Assembly: GCA_022447405.1 (NCBI GenBank)
Contig: JAKVCE010000001.1
Location: 1-7,845 of the forward strand
DNA length: 7,845 nucleotides
DNA from: Planctomycetota bacterium
GTDB lineage: Bacteria > Planctomycetota > UBA1135 > GCA-002686595
Reading direction: 5' to 3'
Under the pieces are notes generated by a model that saw nothing but the letters and a program-made list of their open reading frames with translations, made no database searches and was not told where the DNA came from. Positions 6,467 through 7,845 of the stretch are shown in pieces. Position 1 is the first letter of the stretch. Each line of letters starts with the position of its first letter. Position numbers and translations under genes: made by a program.

Positions 6467-7567
6467 ATGAGGTCTCCCCTCAAGAAGCTCGTGAGCGCCG
6501 CTCTGCTCGCCCTCTGTGTGCTCTCGGCCACAGCCGAGCCCGCTGTAGCCCAGGATGATGGGCCGAGCGTGCGGACGCTGATGCGACAGTTCCGCAACGC
6601 CCGGGGTCTCTGGGAGGAGCGGGACGCCGCTGCGCGTGAGCTCGTCACCAAGGGGCCTGACGCTGCGAGGCAGCTCGCGAGCGCGGCCTCTACGGAGTTT
6701 CACCGGAGGCATAAGAAGTGGGTCCAGGCTCACAAGAGCTACCTCTCGCTCTATCAGCGCGAGGCGACCCGCGTCGGCACCGAGCGGCTGCGCAGCGCGC
6801 CGGCAGGAGAGGTCGAGAAGCAGCGCGAGAAGCTCCTGAAGTACTCCCGCTCAAGCAGCCTCACGAAGGATCAGGTGAAGCGCTACTGCGATGAGGCGCT
6901 CTTCGCTCTAGAGGGACTCCTGCAGGTCTCTGCAGCTGGGCTCCTCGACGAGAGCGAACGGCTGCGCGAAGAGCAGGGGGGCCTCTTGGATGAGGCGATG
7001 GATCTCGAGTGGCTCGCTGAGGTCTGGGACCTGGCCGTGGTCTTCGCCCCTGAGGCAGAGATCGCGAAGCTCGAGGCCTGTGCCTTCGGGAGAGAGATCT
7101 ACAAGGAGCTGCGGGAGACGGAGGAGCTCATGGCGCTCTCAGGGGTCGCGACAGAGGCTCGGGACAAGAGCGTCCTCGCGGACAACCAGGCCATCGCTGG
7201 AGAGCTCTTGCCGGAGGAGTACAAGGGCCTCTTCGAGCTGAACCGGATCAGGATCTTGGCGGGCATCGGCGCGCTCAAGATTGACGCCAAGCTCTGCCTG
7301 GCGGGGAGGGATCACTCCAAGGACATGGTCGAGCACGACTTCTTCAGCCACACCTCGCCGCTCCCGGGGAAGCGCTCTCCAGGTGATCGCGCCAGGCTCG
7401 CTGGCACTTCTGGAGGAGGGGAGAACATCGCAGCGGGTCAAGAGACCGGCGGGGGAGCGATCCGCGCGTGGTGGTACAGCCCCGGTCACCACCGAAACAT
7501 GATGGGCGGCTATGGCCGCGTCGGCCTCGGCCAGTACGAAGATCACTGGACCCAGATGTTCGGATGA
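6467..7567 (+). CDS. Secreted protein with C-terminal CAP/SCP domain
   Basis: The 366-residue product has a Sec signal peptide (RSPLKK n-region, hydrophobic 8-22, likely cleavage after AVA at residue 28). Residues ~30-250 are rich in Glu, Arg, Lys, Ala and Leu and look helical, partly coiled-coil; I recognise no family there. Residues ~253-366 are a complete CAP (cysteine-rich secretory/antigen 5/PR-1, PF00188) domain: FELNRIR, GRDHSKDM with His283, DFFSHTSP, GENI with Glu319, AWWYSPGHHRN with His341, and the terminal WTQMFG. Bacterial CAP proteins are extracellular with poorly known roles, and no enzymatic activity should be assumed. Starts at 6446 (ATG) and 6461 (GTG) are in frame too. I chose 6467 because it begins a standard signal peptide and sits at leaderless spacing from TATGCT. 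The gene is divergent from the propeller operon and 48 bases before the ApaG gene. Confidence 0.91.
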   Translation: MRSPLKKLVSAALLALCVLSATAEPAVAQDDGPSVRTLMRQFRNARGLWEERDAAARELVTKGPDAARQLASAASTEFHRRHKKWVQAHKSYLSLYQREATRVGTERLRSAPAGEVEKQREKLLKYSRSSSLTKDQVKRYCDEALFALEGLLQVSAAGLLDESERLREEQGGLLDEAMDLEWLAEVWDLAVVFAPEAEIAKLEACAFGREIYKELRETEELMALSGVATEARDKSVLADNQAIAGELLPEEYKGLFELNRIRILAGIGALKIDAKLCLAGRDHSKDMVEHDFFSHTSPLPGKRSPGDRARLAGTSGGGENIAAGQETGGGAIRAWWYSPGHHRNMMGGYGRVGLGQYEDHWTQMFG

Positions 7568-7583
7568 GCCTCTTCGGGGGTTT
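7566..7583 (+). terminator. Weak UUCG-loop hairpin after the CAP gene
   Basis: GAGCCTC (7566-7572) can pair with GGGGTTT (7577-7583) around a TTCG tetraloop closed by C-G, beginning at the CAP stop codon. Three of the seven pairs are G-T wobbles, and only three T residues follow the G-run. It may be a weak terminator or mRNA end structure, or chance. Confidence 0.2.
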
Positions 7584-7609
7584 GGATTCAGGGCGCAGCG
7601 GGGTAGTCT
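7582..7609 (+). promoter_or_regulatory. Candidate promoter of apaG, leaderless geometry
   Basis: TTGGAT (7582-7587) as -35 and TAGTCT (7604-7609) as -10 are separated by 16 bases. The -10 ends six bases before the ATG at 7616, so transcription would start at or next to the start codon. No Shine-Dalgarno sequence is visible. The match to consensus is moderate. Confidence 0.4.
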
Positions 7610-7615
7610 CTCTTC

Positions 7616-7845
7616 ATGACTGAAGAGCTACGAGACGCAGAGAACAAGGGGCACTCCGACGAGGTGACGAACGGCGTGCGGGTGCGCGCCGCCGCCTGTT
7701 ACATGGAGGACGAGTCTGACCCCGCGAACCGGCAGTTTCTCTACGGGTACCGCATCCGCTTCGACAACGAAGGAGAGGGGACTGTCCAGCTGATCTCAAG
7801 GCACTGGGTCATCGTCGACGCCCACGGACGTCAGGAGGAGGTTCG
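7616..7845 (+). CDS. apaG: ApaG-domain protein (DUF525), 3' partial
   Basis: The frame from ATG 7616 is open to the window end and encodes 76 residues plus two bases. After a ~17-residue acidic N-terminus it matches the start of ApaG: TNGVRVRAAACY (18-29), FLYGYRIRFDNEG (41-53) and the hallmark VQLISRHWVIVDAHGRQEEV (57-76). ApaG is a small (~125-residue) fibronectin-III-like beta-sandwich protein, named from the apaH operon and genetically linked to Co/Mg resistance; its biochemical role is not settled. It is cytoplasmic, as no signal peptide is present. About 50 residues should lie beyond the window. A GTG at 7664 (before TNGV) is an alternative start, but the ATG is favoured by the -10-like TAGTCT six bases upstream. 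Neither start has a Shine-Dalgarno sequence. Confidence 0.92.
   Translation, partial: MTEELRDAENKGHSDEVTNGVRVRAAACYMEDESDPANRQFLYGYRIRFDNEGEGTVQLISRHWVIVDAHGRQEEV

Noticed and set aside
1..7845. Looked for CRISPR arrays, tRNA or rRNA genes, transposases, long direct repeats and phage or toxin-antitoxin genes.
   Set aside because: None seen on either strand; the window is nearly all accounted for by the genes listed.

Overview
The window is GC-rich bacterial DNA, densely packed, with seven complete or nearly complete genes plus one cut at each end arranged in three blocks. Leu is mostly CTC/CTG, genes overlap by 1-4 bases, and the largest gap is 108 bases. The mix of a long transglutaminase/esterase lipoprotein, a Ca-type PI-PLC, a six-bladed NHL propeller and a CAP-domain protein recalls secretome-rich Planctomycetota or related marine heterotrophs. 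That assignment is an inference from gene content only and is weak.

Block 1 (bases 1-1634, + strand) is the end of a carbohydrate ABC importer of the ribose/galactose (CUT2) type. It holds the C-terminal half of a double ATPase, cut by the window edge, and a complete RbsC-like permease joined by a GTGA stop/start overlap with a good ribosome binding site. Block 1 meets block 2 tail to tail. The two stop codons share bases (TTAG at 1631-1634), and a strong GC hairpin sits just beside them.

Block 2 (6358 down to 1631, - strand) is a tightly coupled four-gene operon. In order of transcription it encodes an exported six-bladed propeller resembling peptidyl-alpha-hydroxyglycine amidating lyase (PAL), a PI-PLC-C1-like phosphodiesterase with a hydrophobic N-terminus, a single-domain rhodanese, and a 754-residue lipoprotein fusing a transglutaminase-like domain to an alpha/beta hydrolase. 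Every junction is ATGA or GTGATG, so the four products are probably made together. Three of the four look exported, which suggests a cell-envelope or extracellular degradative or modifying job. The actual substrate cannot be read from the sequence.

Block 3 (6467-7845, + strand) is transcribed divergently from block 2. It has a secreted protein with a helical, charged N-terminal region and a C-terminal CAP/SCP domain, then the first 76 codons of an ApaG-type protein cut by the window end. Both genes have a TAnnnT hexamer ending exactly seven bases before the A of the ATG and no ribosome binding site, a geometry that suggests leaderless mRNAs. The 108-base divergent spacer contains an imperfect inverted repeat that could be an operator. 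I saw no RNA genes, insertion sequences, CRISPR arrays or phage genes.
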